Part shown: one piece after another, positions 8,649 through 16,701 of the stretch
Position numbering within the stretch: the stretch's first letter is position 1
Layout: each line of letters opens with the position of its first letter
Assembly: GCA_947631195.1 (NCBI GenBank)
Contig: CANRKK010000018.1
Location: 1-42,917 of the forward strand
Direction of reading: 5' to 3'
DNA from: an uncultured Clostridia bacterium
Lineage (GTDB): Bacteria; Bacillota; Clostridia; Christensenellales; Borkfalkiaceae
Length of the DNA: 42,917 nt
The notes under the pieces: generated by a model
The model's database searches: none
What the model saw: the letters and a program-made list of their open reading frames with translations, nothing else
Told to the model about the DNA's origin: nothing
Position numbers and translations under genes: made by a program

Positions 8649-9233
8649 TTATTCCTCCGTGTTCATTTTTTTATAGAGAGTGGGATTTTCGTTTGCCAAC
8701 TTCTGTTTGTCGGCAAGCGACATAGCACGATACTGTTCTCTCGTGAGGGTTTCGCCGTTCGGTCCGGGAGGGGGAGTGGGAGTTTTGCGCATCAGTTCAT
8801 CCTTGATTTGGGAACGCTGTTTTTCGAGGAACTTCTTCTGATTTGCAAAGATCTTCGCCGTGTCACCGTCTACCATCGCCTGTGCGGTTTCGCTTGCGAG
8901 AGCATCATCGTACCCCAACGCTACGAGTTGCAATTTGTTACCGTTCAGTAACTTTTCCTTTTCGAGGTTGGCAACCTGCTCGCGGAGAGAAGTCAACTCC
9001 TGCTCCTGTGCCTCTTTTGCCTGTTCTTCCTCGGTCTGTTTTTCCCGCAGCTTGCGCTTGTTTTCCGCCGCCTCGGCGTTGGATTTGGAAAGAGCTTGCG
9101 TGAGTCGCTCGATTTCCTTTTTCTGCGCTTCGTTTTCGGGCAAATCGACCGATGCGAGAGCTGCTTCGATTTCTGCTGCGGTCATACCGTCCTTATACGC
9201 ATCACCGAGTAAGTCTTTGAGTTTGAGTGCCAT
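8649..9233 (-). CDS. Capsid assembly scaffolding protein, 194 aa
   Basis: A 194-residue, highly charged protein with a long coiled coil at about residues 30-100 (EIERLTQALSKSNAEAAENK onward) and a basic, proline-containing C-terminal half (KTPTPPPGPNGETLTREQYR). Size, composition and position immediately before the capsid gene identify it as a scaffold that directs shell assembly and is then removed. Start supported by GCAGGAGG. The 5' leader contains a perfect 24-base direct repeat (separate entry). Confidence 0.88.
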   Translation of the reverse strand: MALKLKDLLGDAYKDGMTAAEIEAALASVDLPENEAQKKEIERLTQALSKSNAEAAENKRKLREKQTEEEQAKEAQEQELTSLREQVANLEKEKLLNGNKLQLVALGYDDALASETAQAMVDGDTAKIFANQKKFLEKQRSQIKDELMRKTPTPPPGPNGETLTREQYRAMSLADKQKLANENPTLYKKMNTEE

Positions 9234-9245
9234 AAATTTACCTCC

Positions 9246-9324
9246 TGCGATTTGAGTCTTCCCTGACTATGATTTCTGTTTTAACGTCTTGTCTTGACGG
9301 TGCGATTTGAGTCTTCCCTGACTA
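9246..9324. repeat. Perfect 24-base direct repeat, two copies 55 bases apart
   Basis: Copies at 9246-9269 and 9301-9324 are identical over 24 bases (starting tgcgatttgagt on the plus strand). The 31 bases between them are not repeated. Leftward, the copy at 9246-9269 abuts the GGAGG of the scaffold gene and the other lies just downstream of a hairpin. Function unknown; it may be a leader element of the scaffold/capsid mRNA or a protein binding site. Confidence 0.85.
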
Positions 9325-9350
9325 AATTCAACCCGTGAGGGCATCGTTTC

Positions 9351-9391
9351 AAATAAAATGAGAGCTATAAGCTGTTGCTCATAGCCCTCAT
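9351..9391 (-). terminator. Intrinsic terminator or attenuator between portal operon head and scaffold
   Basis: The arms 9358-9371 and 9378-9391 form a 14-bp stem with a 6-base loop. In the leftward RNA all positions pair if three G-U pairs are allowed, whereas the plus-strand RNA would contain mismatches, so the leftward transcript is the designed one. It is followed by UUUAUUU. It would cut or modulate transcription between portal and capsid genes. Confidence 0.7.
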
Positions 9392-9404
9392 CGGCTGTTT
9401 CCTA

Positions 9405-9566
9405 CTAACCCGTTATAGTAGTCTTTATTTTCACTTGTCTTTTAAGCTCGACCACTACTATTTTGTCACGTTCTTGCCGAACTTCCGCCGAATTGCCTCG
9501 TGAGATGATCTCCATCACCACGGCAACCCATTCATTATTCTTCGTTTCCGTTGGAGCCATCGTCAT
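9405..9566 (-). CDS. Small conserved phage protein after portal, 53 aa
   Basis: The gene overlaps the end of the portal gene by 32 bases in another frame. I choose ATG at 9566 (AAAGG seven bases upstream) rather than a longer frame. The product (EWVAVVMEIISRGNSAEVRQERDKIVVVELKRQVKIK) is a short alpha-beta protein of a type often found beside portal genes in Firmicute phages: a helix, an arginine- and glutamate-rich turn and a final basic strand. Function unknown. Confidence 0.6.
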   Translation of the reverse strand: MTMAPTETKNNEWVAVVMEIISRGNSAEVRQERDKIVVVELKRQVKIKTTITG

Positions 9567-10962
9567 TTCCGCCTTTCGCCATAGCTTGTTTTTGGGCAAG
9601 CTCGGCGGCTTTCTTTTCCTGTTCCTCGGTGTATTCTGCGCTCATCTTGTATGCGAGTTCGGCATCTGCAAACATACCACAATGCTGAAATGCCAACTTC
9701 GGATGGATTTTCCCGCTTGCAAGCATGGCGGTAAGAACAGTCGATTTGTTGGAAATGTTCTCGTAGTTTCTTCGGGTAAAGCGAACATCCAACTGTGCCG
9801 CCCGCAGATCCAAGCCCGACAGCGTTTTGGCGATATTCAGAGCGATCTTCAAAAAGGCTTTTTCCGAACGCTTGAACATAAGCTCGGTGTCTTTCGCCTT
9901 TGCTTCCGCAACTTCCCAACCGTCACGCATAATGACAGCCGAGCCGGTATCGGAAGTGGAGCTGCCGCCGTTACGGTTGGGCATCCCGCAAATCGTCAAT
10001 ATCGTCTGATACAGGTCGTCAAGGATCTGTTGAGTGTTGGACTGATTGAGTTCGGGCGTGAGATAATCCACATCGGCGGGATTCTCACTCGTACTCTTGA
10101 ACTTGATGCCGCCGAGATCCTTTAACTCTTTGAACTGCTCGGGGCTTATATCCACGTTCACGAACTTGATAAGGGACTGAACGAACTGCTCCAACCCGTT
10201 CATGCGGTCGGAAACCGCAAGGTTGTAGGCATCAAGCAGGGGAATAACCACCTCGAACGCACCGAGACGGGCGTTGTTGGCGGGATATTCGATAATCGGG
10301 ACTGCGCCCAAAATATGCGCCTCATGCTTGATGACGGCATCGTTCTCTATCTCAAAATACTCACGATCCGTATATACGCAGTAAGTGGTCGTGGTATCGG
10401 ATTTCTGTACACACTTAACCCCCATGACGGGCTTGTTGCCGAGTCCGTTGTGATACACCACGAAAGTGTACCGGGGATCAAGTGTGTAAATATGGAAAGG
10501 AGTATGGTCGGGATCGTTATCGCTACAAGGAAGCACCATGCGATAAGCCGTGCCGCAAATCGTAAACCAATCTGCAAGCTCTTTGTCTTTGGAAGCCTTA
10601 TCCTCATCGTACATATACTCGTTGAGTTGAGTGATTTTGTCGGTGATGGCGTCATCTTCCGAGTCACGGCTTACATACTGCAAAGGCTCCCCGAGCAAGT
10701 AGCCAACTTTGAAAGAGGATATTTCATTCGCACGGTTGACGACAATTCGGTTGTTGATTTCCGGGCGAACGTCTTTTTGGCGTTCAAGAATCGGCTGATT
10801 GCCGTTGTTGTAGTTGTAGAGGTACTCAATACACGCCTGATTTGCCGAATGTTCATTGAGTGCCAAGTGCAGAACGTCAACCACGTTCTCCGCCGTGATG
10901 TCGCTATAATCGGTGTAAATCACCTTTCTACCCGTCAAATCGACTCTCGGTGAAACGGACAT
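9535..10962 (-). CDS. Portal protein, SPP1 gp6-like family, 475 aa
   Basis: A 475-residue protein with the features of SPP1-type portals: RIVVNRANEISSFKVGYLLGEPLQYVS near residue 75, a clip/wing region rich in aromatic residues (DPRYTFVVYHNGLGNKPVMGV), then VIPLLDAYNLAVSDRMNGLEQF and a long C-terminal helical part. Dodecamers form the DNA gate and attach terminase. Start at 10962 with AAGGAGG, 34 bases downstream of the -10 of a consensus promoter (10995-11023). The C-terminal EEQEKKAAELAQKQAMAKGG tail is typical. Confidence 0.93.
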   Translation of the reverse strand: MSVSPRVDLTGRKVIYTDYSDITAENVVDVLHLALNEHSANQACIEYLYNYNNGNQPILERQKDVRPEINNRIVVNRANEISSFKVGYLLGEPLQYVSRDSEDDAITDKITQLNEYMYDEDKASKDKELADWFTICGTAYRMVLPCSDNDPDHTPFHIYTLDPRYTFVVYHNGLGNKPVMGVKCVQKSDTTTTYCVYTDREYFEIENDAVIKHEAHILGAVPIIEYPANNARLGAFEVVIPLLDAYNLAVSDRMNGLEQFVQSLIKFVNVDISPEQFKELKDLGGIKFKSTSENPADVDYLTPELNQSNTQQILDDLYQTILTICGMPNRNGGSSTSDTGSAVIMRDGWEVAEAKAKDTELMFKRSEKAFLKIALNIAKTLSGLDLRAAQLDVRFTRRNYENISNKSTVLTAMLASGKIHPKLAFQHCGMFADAELAYKMSAEYTEEQEKKAAELAQKQAMAKGGNDDGSNGNEE

Positions 10963-10994
10963 TGAAAATACCTCCTTATAATTCTTGCGGCTAA

Positions 10995-11043
10995 ATTATA
11001 ACATAAATTTTTGGTGTTGTCAACGGTTTTAGAAAGTTTTCTA
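10995..11043 (-). promoter_or_regulatory. Consensus promoter for the portal/capsid/tail operon with a repressor-type operator
   Basis: Leftward -35 TTGACA (11023-11018), 17-base spacer, -10 TATAAT (11000-10995). Eight to ten bases upstream of the -35 is the palindrome TAGAAA-AC-TTTCTA (11043-11030). The same GAAAACTTTC core occurs twice at the early promoter next to the repressor gene. Structural genes from portal onward can therefore be transcribed separately from terminase and may be under repressor control. Confidence 0.8.
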
Positions 11044-11063
11044 CGATAAAAACCATAAGAGAC

Positions 11064-12731
11064 TTAAAAAAGTCGGCGGAAAATCTCGGGAGCAGCCCCG
11101 TAAGAGTCCTCTTTCATCTCGACAAGCATAGCCAACGAGTCGGGAGCATCGTCGTTTTTGTTCTTCCCGGTGATCTTAAAAGAGAACAGGTTTACCATGA
11201 ACTGATTATACTCTTTTGAGCGTTTTCCTTGCTCCAAGAAGTAAAATTCGCGGATTTCGGGGGCTTTCTCGAAGATTCTCTCCTCTTTTCGTTTGGTCGT
11301 TTTCGCCCGCTTCGAGGTGATATTCAGTCTGTACTTTCGCCGTTTGAGTTCTTCCTCAACCCACTCTTGATACTCTTCGCCGCCGTTGTTCGCTTCAAAG
11401 CGAGCCGTCTTGACTTTGTTTCGTAGAATAGTTTCTACTACCATAGGTCGAGTAACCTTTTTGTCGCCCGGATTGAATACGAGGTCGGGAATGAAAATAT
11501 CGTTGCCGTACTGTACCGCCACGGGAGCAGAAACAAAGTCTCCGCCGCCGAACGCAGGATCGCAAGCCATGAACACGCGATCAGGCTCACCGTCCGGGAG
11601 GATGCCGTTGTAGTAACGCATATCCTCGGGAGTGAAGAGCGCACCGTCACGCTCGATAGGCTCGCCCATATACTGCGCCGTCCACGATGCCATATCGTTG
11701 TTGCGCTCGAACGAGGCGCGGCGTTGACGGTAGTATTCAGTGGAGAAGCCCACGCCATAAGCATAGTTGAAGTTCGACTCGTCCGTCTGCGGATCGAGTG
11801 CGGGGATGTTGATAATGAGATACCTGCGGCTCGTGTACTCCGAGTCGTTTTGGAGTAAGTCCATACGGATGCCCGCAGGATCTACCATAGACCACCGAGT
11901 ACCAACCCAAAGCAGCTTCGCCTTTTCTTTCGCACGGGGGATAAGGTTGTTATCTACCTTGAACCACGCCGAGGCGAGGCGGTCTTTGTTCAACGCTTCC
12001 TCGATGCCGCCGATAAGGTCATCGGAGATCAGGAAGCCGTTACAGTCGCAAGCACCGTTCAGCGTACCGTACAGGGAACGGCAGGTAAGCGAGGGATAAC
12101 GCTTCTTTCGGTCGATATTGATGATTTCGTCTTTCGCGTTCGTGGCAACGATTTTGCTGTCGGGGAAGATTTCGTGCCAAGTATAGGTAACGCTGTCGTT
12201 TATGATTTCGAGAACGCCCGAGTACATAGCCGCCGTGATTATGTCCGAATAGGCGGAGTACAGGTTAGAGAGTTCCGAGTTCCGCCCGATCATCCAAGTG
12301 AGCGCAAACAGGATAAGCGTGGTCTTGCCGACACGAGGCGGCATCGAGATGAACAGTTCGTCCAACTCGTCATCGACAAGTGCCTGAATTGCATCGACTA
12401 CCACTTTCAGCCGTTTGCGGCGGGGCATATAAAACCGTTCGCTCGGCTTTCGGTTGATTTCGAGGTACCGCATATAGCTGTCGAAAACGTAGGGAGCTTC
12501 AAACAACAGAGTTCTCCGTACCAAATTGATGAGCGGCGGGATGATTGCACCGTCAAGGCGGCGGATATTCTGCTCGCATATCGAGCGCAGCTCTGCGCTG
12601 TATTTCAGCGCGGTCTTTTTGTCGTCCGCAAGTCCCGCCCGGCAGAGGGAGAACAGATCTTCGTAGGCTTGAAAGTTGGCGGGAGCGGATTCTATCCTGC
12701 TCAAAACCACCTTGATTAAAATTTCGTCCAT
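11064..12731 (-). CDS. Terminase large subunit, 555 aa
   Basis: ATPase and nuclease of the packaging motor. A Walker A-like SMPPRVGKTTL lies near residue 150 and a Walker B-like FLISDDLIGG near 235. The C-terminal nuclease domain begins with FMACDPAFGGGD (first catalytic Asp) and has later acidic residues in RFEANNGGEEYQEWVEEEL and KNDDAPDSLAMLVEM. The N-terminal ~110 residues are a helical extension. The start has CGGAGG upstream. Unusually, the small subunit gene is 5.4 kb upstream rather than adjacent. A terminator (12743-12778) just before the start isolates it from the lipoprotein cassette, so its promoter is not obvious. Confidence 0.95.
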   Translation of the reverse strand: MDEILIKVVLSRIESAPANFQAYEDLFSLCRAGLADDKKTALKYSAELRSICEQNIRRLDGAIIPPLINLVRRTLLFEAPYVFDSYMRYLEINRKPSERFYMPRRKRLKVVVDAIQALVDDELDELFISMPPRVGKTTLILFALTWMIGRNSELSNLYSAYSDIITAAMYSGVLEIINDSVTYTWHEIFPDSKIVATNAKDEIINIDRKKRYPSLTCRSLYGTLNGACDCNGFLISDDLIGGIEEALNKDRLASAWFKVDNNLIPRAKEKAKLLWVGTRWSMVDPAGIRMDLLQNDSEYTSRRYLIINIPALDPQTDESNFNYAYGVGFSTEYYRQRRASFERNNDMASWTAQYMGEPIERDGALFTPEDMRYYNGILPDGEPDRVFMACDPAFGGGDFVSAPVAVQYGNDIFIPDLVFNPGDKKVTRPMVVETILRNKVKTARFEANNGGEEYQEWVEEELKRRKYRLNITSKRAKTTKRKEERIFEKAPEIREFYFLEQGKRSKEYNQFMVNLFSFKITGKNKNDDAPDSLAMLVEMKEDSYGAAPEIFRRLF

Positions 12732-12742
12732 GTTACCTCCGA

Positions 12743-12778
12743 TAAAAAGAGGACTACGAGCTTTTGCCCATAGTCCTC
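12743..12778 (-). terminator. Intrinsic terminator after the lipoprotein cassette
   Basis: Leftward RNA forms GAGGACTAUGGGC-AAAA-GCUCGUAGUCCUC, a 13-bp stem with two G-U pairs, followed by UUUUUAUC. It ends transcription coming from the XRE/recombinase/lipoprotein operon just before terL. The loop-side arm and its flank resemble the hairpin at 9378-9391. Confidence 0.85.
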
Positions 12779-12826
12779 ATTGACTTTTAACCGCGCCTGT
12801 TTGCGCGGAGTTATATTTTGCAGTTT

Positions 12827-13276
12827 TCAGTCGGCAAAAACGCCGTTCGTGAATTTATATACCGATTCGTTGTTGCCGTCAAACACTTGAAAGATAATGT
12901 CGTAGTCCTCGGCATCATTTTCACCGAAGTATAGAAGCATCGCCGCATAGTAGCCGTCACTCAAAGACTTCGCTTCGGTGAAGTCACTTGCCATATCGGT
13001 TGGCACGAAGATGATGATTTCCGTTTTCACGGTCTCCGTCACTTCCTCGCCCAACAGTTTTTCGTAGCCCGAGTTGATGTGAACACCCGTGTAGCCCTGT
13101 CGGTAAAGGTTTGCGCCTTTGAGGAACGCCTCGATGTCATCTTCCATTTGAGTTTCCTGTTCGTGAGTGATGAAGTAGCGGCAGGACTCTTTCGGCGGCT
13201 TGTCTTTGCCCCAACAGCCTGTCAAACACACCAATCCGAGCAGAAGTACCAAGATTGCATAAATCACTTTCTTCAT
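12827..13276 (-). CDS. Lipoprotein, probable lysogenic conversion (moron) gene, 149 aa
   Basis: Start chosen at the ATG at 13276, seven bases after GGAGG and overlapping the recombinase stop as ATGA. The product begins [21 protein letters not shown]: a basic n-region, hydrophobic core and an LTGC lipobox, so it should be cleaved before Cys21 and lipid-anchored outside the membrane. The mature part (~129 residues) is acidic and has no domain I recognise. It ends an operon with a small serine recombinase and an XRE regulator and is followed by a terminator, the layout of an accessory gene expressed by the lysogen. Confidence 0.75.
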   Translation of the reverse strand: MKKVIYAILVLLLGLVCLTGCWGKDKPPKESCRYFITHEQETQMEDDIEAFLKGANLYRQGYTGVHINSGYEKLLGEEVTETVKTEIIIFVPTDMASDFTEAKSLSDGYYAAMLLYFGENDAEDYDIIFQVFDGNNESVYKFTNGVFAD

Positions 13277-13842
13277 ACGGTCGCCTCCTTGCAAAGTCTG
13301 TACCACTTGCTTTTGGTGATTTTCAGCTCTCTGATTGCTTCGACTACCTGCATTTCGCCGTTTTCAACGCGCCGCCGATACTCTCCGAACAGCGGAACAG
13401 CCTTTTTGTGCCGTCCCTCTTTGTAGTCGGGCTTCATGCGGGCGATTGCCTTTCCCGCATCGGTGCGCTCTTTTATCATAGCTCGCTCGAACTCTGCAAA
13501 GGCAAGCAGATTTGTTACGATAAGCCGCCCGACAGGAGAATCTTCTATCAAGCCCATGTTGAGGATGTGGACGTTGACGTTCTTATTGTGCAGGAAGTCG
13601 ATGTACTCCAAGCCCTCTTTGGTGGAGCGGCAAAACCTATCGAGCTTCGTGACGACAATCGTGTCGCCCGAGACACACTTTTCGAGCAGTTTCAGAAACT
13701 TCGGGCGTTCTTTCGCTCCGCTGTACGTTTCCTCGATAAGAGTGGCGGCGGGATAGCGTTCCCGAATTGCTTGCGCTTGATCTTCTTTCGAGTTCCCTTG
13801 TTCCTGCTTCATGGTGGAGATGCGAATATAGCCGTAAATCAT
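13273..13842 (-). CDS. Small serine recombinase (resolvase/invertase family), 189 aa
   Basis: ATG at 13842 overlaps the previous stop (ATGA) and has GGAG upstream. The protein begins [18 protein letters not shown], with the catalytic serine in the YIRIS motif. It continues with [22 protein letters not shown] and [33 protein letters not shown], the catalytic and E-helix regions of the resolvase/invertase family. The C-terminal ~50 residues contain a helix-turn-helix of Hin type ([21 protein letters not shown]). It may resolve or invert nearby DNA, but no obvious recombination site pair was identified beyond the 106-bp repeats. Confidence 0.88.
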   Translation of the reverse strand: MIYGYIRISTMKQEQGNSKEDQAQAIRERYPAATLIEETYSGAKERPKFLKLLEKCVSGDTIVVTKLDRFCRSTKEGLEYIDFLHNKNVNVHILNMGLIEDSPVGRLIVTNLLAFAEFERAMIKERTDAGKAIARMKPDYKEGRHKKAVPLFGEYRRRVENGEMQVVEAIRELKITKSKWYRLCKEATV

Positions 13843-14084
13843 TTTACGTCTCCGTCCGTAAGAGTGACTTTCCAACTGTCCTTACTGCCCGTGCTACGAT
13901 CGCGAACGGTTACTTCATAGCCCATAGCGTTCAAGAGCCTGACGAAGTTGTCAATGCGAATATTCGAGCTGCGGAACATTTCGCTTACGTTGGAAGCGCG
14001 TTTTAGTTGAGCGATGTCTGCGAGAGTGGAGTAAGTGTAGTTCCGTGCTTTCATCGCTTCTTTGAGAATTGTTTTGCCTGTCAT
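13839..14084 (-). CDS. Small XRE-type DNA-binding regulator, 81 aa
   Basis: Residues 5-60 ([53 protein letters not shown]) form a compact helix-turn-helix with a final strand, as in XRE/Cro-like regulators. The start has GGAGG eight bases upstream and lies downstream of a good promoter (14109-14137). The gene heads the recombinase-lipoprotein operon and is divergent to the amidoligase operon, so it is a candidate regulator of the promoter at 14487-14515. Confidence 0.7.
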   Translation of the reverse strand: MTGKTILKEAMKARNYTYSTLADIAQLKRASNVSEMFRSSNIRIDNFVRLLNAMGYEVTVRDRSTGSKDSWKVTLTDGDVK

Positions 14085-14105
14085 GTGTCATACCTCCGTT
14101 TCGCA

Positions 14106-14137
14106 TACAGGATAACATATATTTCTGTAAAAGTCAA
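14106..14137 (-). promoter_or_regulatory. Promoter of the XRE-recombinase-lipoprotein operon
   Basis: Leftward TTGACT (14137-14132), 17-base spacer, TATCCT (14114-14109). The half-sites TACAG (14106-14110) and CTGTA (14125-14129) lie across the -10 and spacer. These are the same half-sites as in the three palindromes at the divergent operon, though with 14 rather than 6 bases between them. Confidence 0.65.
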
Positions 14138-14184
14138 GAGATTTTACGAAATTTCTCGAAAAAATTTTTCGGGGAACGAGCGAG

Positions 14185-14290
14185 AGTGATAAAAGTGAAT
14201 GATTTTAGCCTTTTTCCATAAAGTCCTCTATATATACTGTTCTATAAGACACTTTATAGCAAAATACAAAAATAAGTCACTTTTATCACT
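14185..14290 (+). repeat. 106-bp palindromic element, copy A
   Basis: Bounded by AGTGATAAAAGTGA (14185-14198) and its exact inverse (14277-14290). Inside are TTTTTCCATAAAGTCC and a near-inverse (ACACTTTATAG), so the whole element has dyad symmetry. It lies between two divergent operons. Copies B and C have the same length within one base and the same orientation. No gene overlaps this copy. Confidence 0.9.
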
Positions 14291-14452
14291 TTGAAAAGGG
14301 TGCCTTTTTATTTTTTGCGGGTGCAAACGGGCTTCACCCCGCCCCCGCTCCGCTGCCATAATCCCCCACGCCGGGACGGATCGCTGCCGGGAATCAGGAC
14401 GACAGGCGCGGCGCGTTGCGAAAATGTGCAAAAATGGAACGCTGAAAAACAA

Positions 14453-14540
14453 ACAGAAAAAACTGTAAAAAAGTTGCCTCAAACCCTTGACAACATACAG
14501 AAAAAACTGTATAATAATAGAGGATACAGAAAAAACTGTA
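14453..14540 (+). promoter_or_regulatory. Promoter of the amidoligase operon with three palindromic operators
   Basis: A perfect TTGACA (14487-14492), 17-base spacer, TATAAT (14510-14515). The palindrome ACAGAAAAAACTGT occurs three times: 14453-14466 upstream, 14496-14511 between -35 and -10, and 14525-14540 over the transcription start. The last two extend to TACAGAAAAAACTGTA. The layout is that of a tightly repressed promoter with cooperative sites. From the end of the upstream regulator gene to the first codon (14085-14570) this and copy A are the only structures seen. Confidence 0.88.
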
Positions 14541-14570
14541 TTACACTATTATTTTTTGGAGGTTGTAACA

Positions 14571-15869
14571 ATGGAACAGGAAAAAAGAGTCTGCTATGAT
14601 TGCGGATGCGAGATCGAGGATCGCGAGGGCGTGCAGATCGGCGGCGAATGGTTTTGCAAGAACTGCGCGGACGAATGGACGGAGTGCGCAAATTGCGGCG
14701 AATTGATCCGCATAGAGGACGCGCACACCACGCCGGACGGCGACTATTATTGCGACAGTTGCGCGGATGATTATCTTTATTATTGCGACCGTTGCGGCGA
14801 TGTGGTATGGGCTGATGATATTATACAAGTTGCCCGCGATAGCTATTCACGCCGCCGGGGCGATGTGGAGTATTGCTGCCGGGATTGTGCAGAACGGATC
14901 GCAACACAATGTAAGAATTGCGGCGAATGGTACACCGATGGCGTGACGGAAACGCGAGATGGCGCACGTTGCGAGGATTGCCTCGAGGATTATTGCTATT
15001 GCGAGGAATGTGGCGAATATGTTCATTATGACGACTACGACAGTGAGGCGGAAATGTGTTGCCGTTGCGCCGAGGAAAGCGGCTACAATGGATTGATTAA
15101 AGGCTACCACGACAGACCATCCCTCCATTATTACGGAGAACAGCCGAAACAATGGCGCGGGATATGGCGCGGGATCGGCGTTGAATTAGAGATCGACCGG
15201 GATGACCACGACAGCGAGGCGGAGGCAGATTGCGCCGCGCAAATAAAAGAGATCGCCGGAGATCATGTCTATTTCAACCGGGACGGATCCCTCGATAACG
15301 GTTTTGAGATTATCACTCAACCGCATACCGAGGCGGCGTTTTGGGCGATGGGATGGGATCGGATCTTGCAGACCTGCCTCGATAATGATTACAGATCACA
15401 CGATGCCGGAACGTGCGGGCTGCACCTGCATATTTCGCGGGAAATGTTCGGCGCAAACGAAAAGCGGCAAGGAATAGCGATCTCAAAACTGATCCGTTTT
15501 TATGATCTCTATTTTGCCGATATACTCAAAATATCACGCCGGACGGCTGAACAAGCTGACAGATGGGCGGCGGCATACAACACACGCGACCGCAAAGAGG
15601 CGGAGCATTTCGGCAAGATCAAAGGCGCAACCGGGCGTTATTTCGCGGTGAATAACACAAACCGCGCAACCGTTGAGATCAGGATCACGCGAGGAACGCT
15701 GAATTATAACACTTTCCGCGCCTGCATTGATTTCATGCTGACAGTTGCAAAGAACAGCCGCCGGATCGCATGGGCGAATATAAGCAATGTTGCCGAATGG
15801 CTCAAAGGGATCAAGCCCGAAACGGCGGATTATGTCCGGGCGCGGGGCGCGTTCGCGGAGGTGATGTGA
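14571..15869 (+). CDS. Zinc-knuckle array fused to GS-like amidoligase (Amidoligase_2 family), 432 aa
   Basis: Start at ATG 14571 with TTGGAGG nine bases before. Residues 8-166 hold five consecutive CxxC...CxxC zinc knuckles: Cys 8/11/29/32, 39/42/61/64, 72/75/103/106, 114/117/134/137 and 144/147/(163 or 164)/166. From about residue 200 a glutamine-synthetase-like amidoligase core follows: GIGVELEID (Glu205, Glu207), NRDGSLDNGFEIITQP (Glu246), CGLHLHIS (His285, His287), and TVEIRITRGTLNYNTF near the end. GS-like amidoligases form amide bonds with ATP, and are thought to modify peptides or proteins or make small metabolites; the substrate here is unknown. The next gene is a glutaminase-type enzyme, which could supply ammonia. 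It differs in strand and apparent codon style from the surrounding phage genes. Confidence 0.82.
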   Translation: MEQEKRVCYDCGCEIEDREGVQIGGEWFCKNCADEWTECANCGELIRIEDAHTTPDGDYYCDSCADDYLYYCDRCGDVVWADDIIQVARDSYSRRRGDVEYCCRDCAERIATQCKNCGEWYTDGVTETRDGARCEDCLEDYCYCEECGEYVHYDDYDSEAEMCCRCAEESGYNGLIKGYHDRPSLHYYGEQPKQWRGIWRGIGVELEIDRDDHDSEAEADCAAQIKEIAGDHVYFNRDGSLDNGFEIITQPHTEAAFWAMGWDRILQTCLDNDYRSHDAGTCGLHLHISREMFGANEKRQGIAISKLIRFYDLYFADILKISRRTAEQADRWAAAYNTRDRKEAEHFGKIKGATGRYFAVNNTNRATVEIRITRGTLNYNTFRACIDFMLTVAKNSRRIAWANISNVAEWLKGIKPETADYVRARGAFAEVM

Positions 15870-15870
15870 T

Positions 15871-16701
15871 ATGTGCATTATAGCATACAAGCCCGCCGGG
15901 GCGGCATTTCCTCCGAAAAAGATTTTGCAAACCTGCTTCCAAAATAATCCCGATGGCGGCGGATTTATGTTCGCCGCCGGGGGCGTTGTCCATATTGTAA
16001 AAGGCTTGATGTCCTTTTCTGCATACTATAAAGAGTTGAAAACAGCCCGCCGAATATACGGCGATGCGATCCCGTATGTACTGCATTTCAGGATCACCAC
16101 GCAAGCCGGAGTCCGCCGGGATTGTACGCATCCCTTTCCGCTTTCTGACAAGATGGAACAGCTGCGAAAACTCAAAACGACCGCGCAAATCGGAGTCGCG
16201 CATAATGGCGTTATATCCTTGACCTCGACCTATTACAGCAAACAGATCACATATAGCGACACGATGGAATTTATCACGGATTATTTATCGCTCATTATCG
16301 ACAGCCCCGAATATTACAAGAACGAAAAAACAGTAAAGCTAATAGCCCGCCTCGCGGAGTCCCGCCTCGCTATTCTTGACGGATCCGGGCATTGTGAGAT
16401 TATCGGGGATGGATGGGTGATGGATGATGGCGTATTGTATAGCAACAGCTCATACAAGCCCCGCAAGCCCGTTGCGCCGCCGAAAACAGGCAAGCCCGCG
16501 CCGATCTACGATTTTTATAATGATCCGTATTATGAGGAATACGATAAACTCATAAACGCCCGCTATAATGAGTCAACAGGCAAATACGATTTTGAAACGC
16601 CGGATTGCCCCGCATTTATTGACGGTGACGACAGTTTTTGCGAGGAATGTAGCGCATATAGCAAGTGCTATAATATCGGGAAAAAGGAGGAAACAGATTG
16701 A
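15871..16701 (+). CDS. Class II (Ntn-type) glutamine amidotransferase-like protein, 276 aa
   Basis: Starts MCIIAYKP, placing Cys2 as the expected N-terminal nucleophile after Met removal. It continues with NPDGGGFMF (26-34), LHFRITTQAG (71-80) and VAHNGVI (109-115), the motif series of class II glutaminase domains. Residues past ~190 are a Pro/Tyr-rich tail ending in a Cys cluster (FCEECSAYSKCYN) that could bind metal. The gene begins one base after the amidoligase stop, so the two are surely co-translated. A reasonable inference is that it releases ammonia from glutamine for the amidoligase, or hydrolyses its product; the sequence cannot tell which. Confidence 0.82.
   Translation: MCIIAYKPAGAAFPPKKILQTCFQNNPDGGGFMFAAGGVVHIVKGLMSFSAYYKELKTARRIYGDAIPYVLHFRITTQAGVRRDCTHPFPLSDKMEQLRKLKTTAQIGVAHNGVISLTSTYYSKQITYSDTMEFITDYLSLIIDSPEYYKNEKTVKLIARLAESRLAILDGSGHCEIIGDGWVMDDGVLYSNSSYKPRKPVAPPKTGKPAPIYDFYNDPYYEEYDKLINARYNESTGKYDFETPDCPAFIDGDDSFCEECSAYSKCYNIGKKEETD

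Noticed and set aside
9246-9324. Two 24-base repeats with a 31-base spacer as a mini-CRISPR
   Set aside because: Only two units, no cas genes, no third repeat, and the repeat lies in the leader of the scaffold gene.
14228-14482. 84-codon open frame across element copy A on the minus strand
   Set aside because: No ribosome binding site, reads through the palindromic element, and its sequence is explained by the element and the promoter region.
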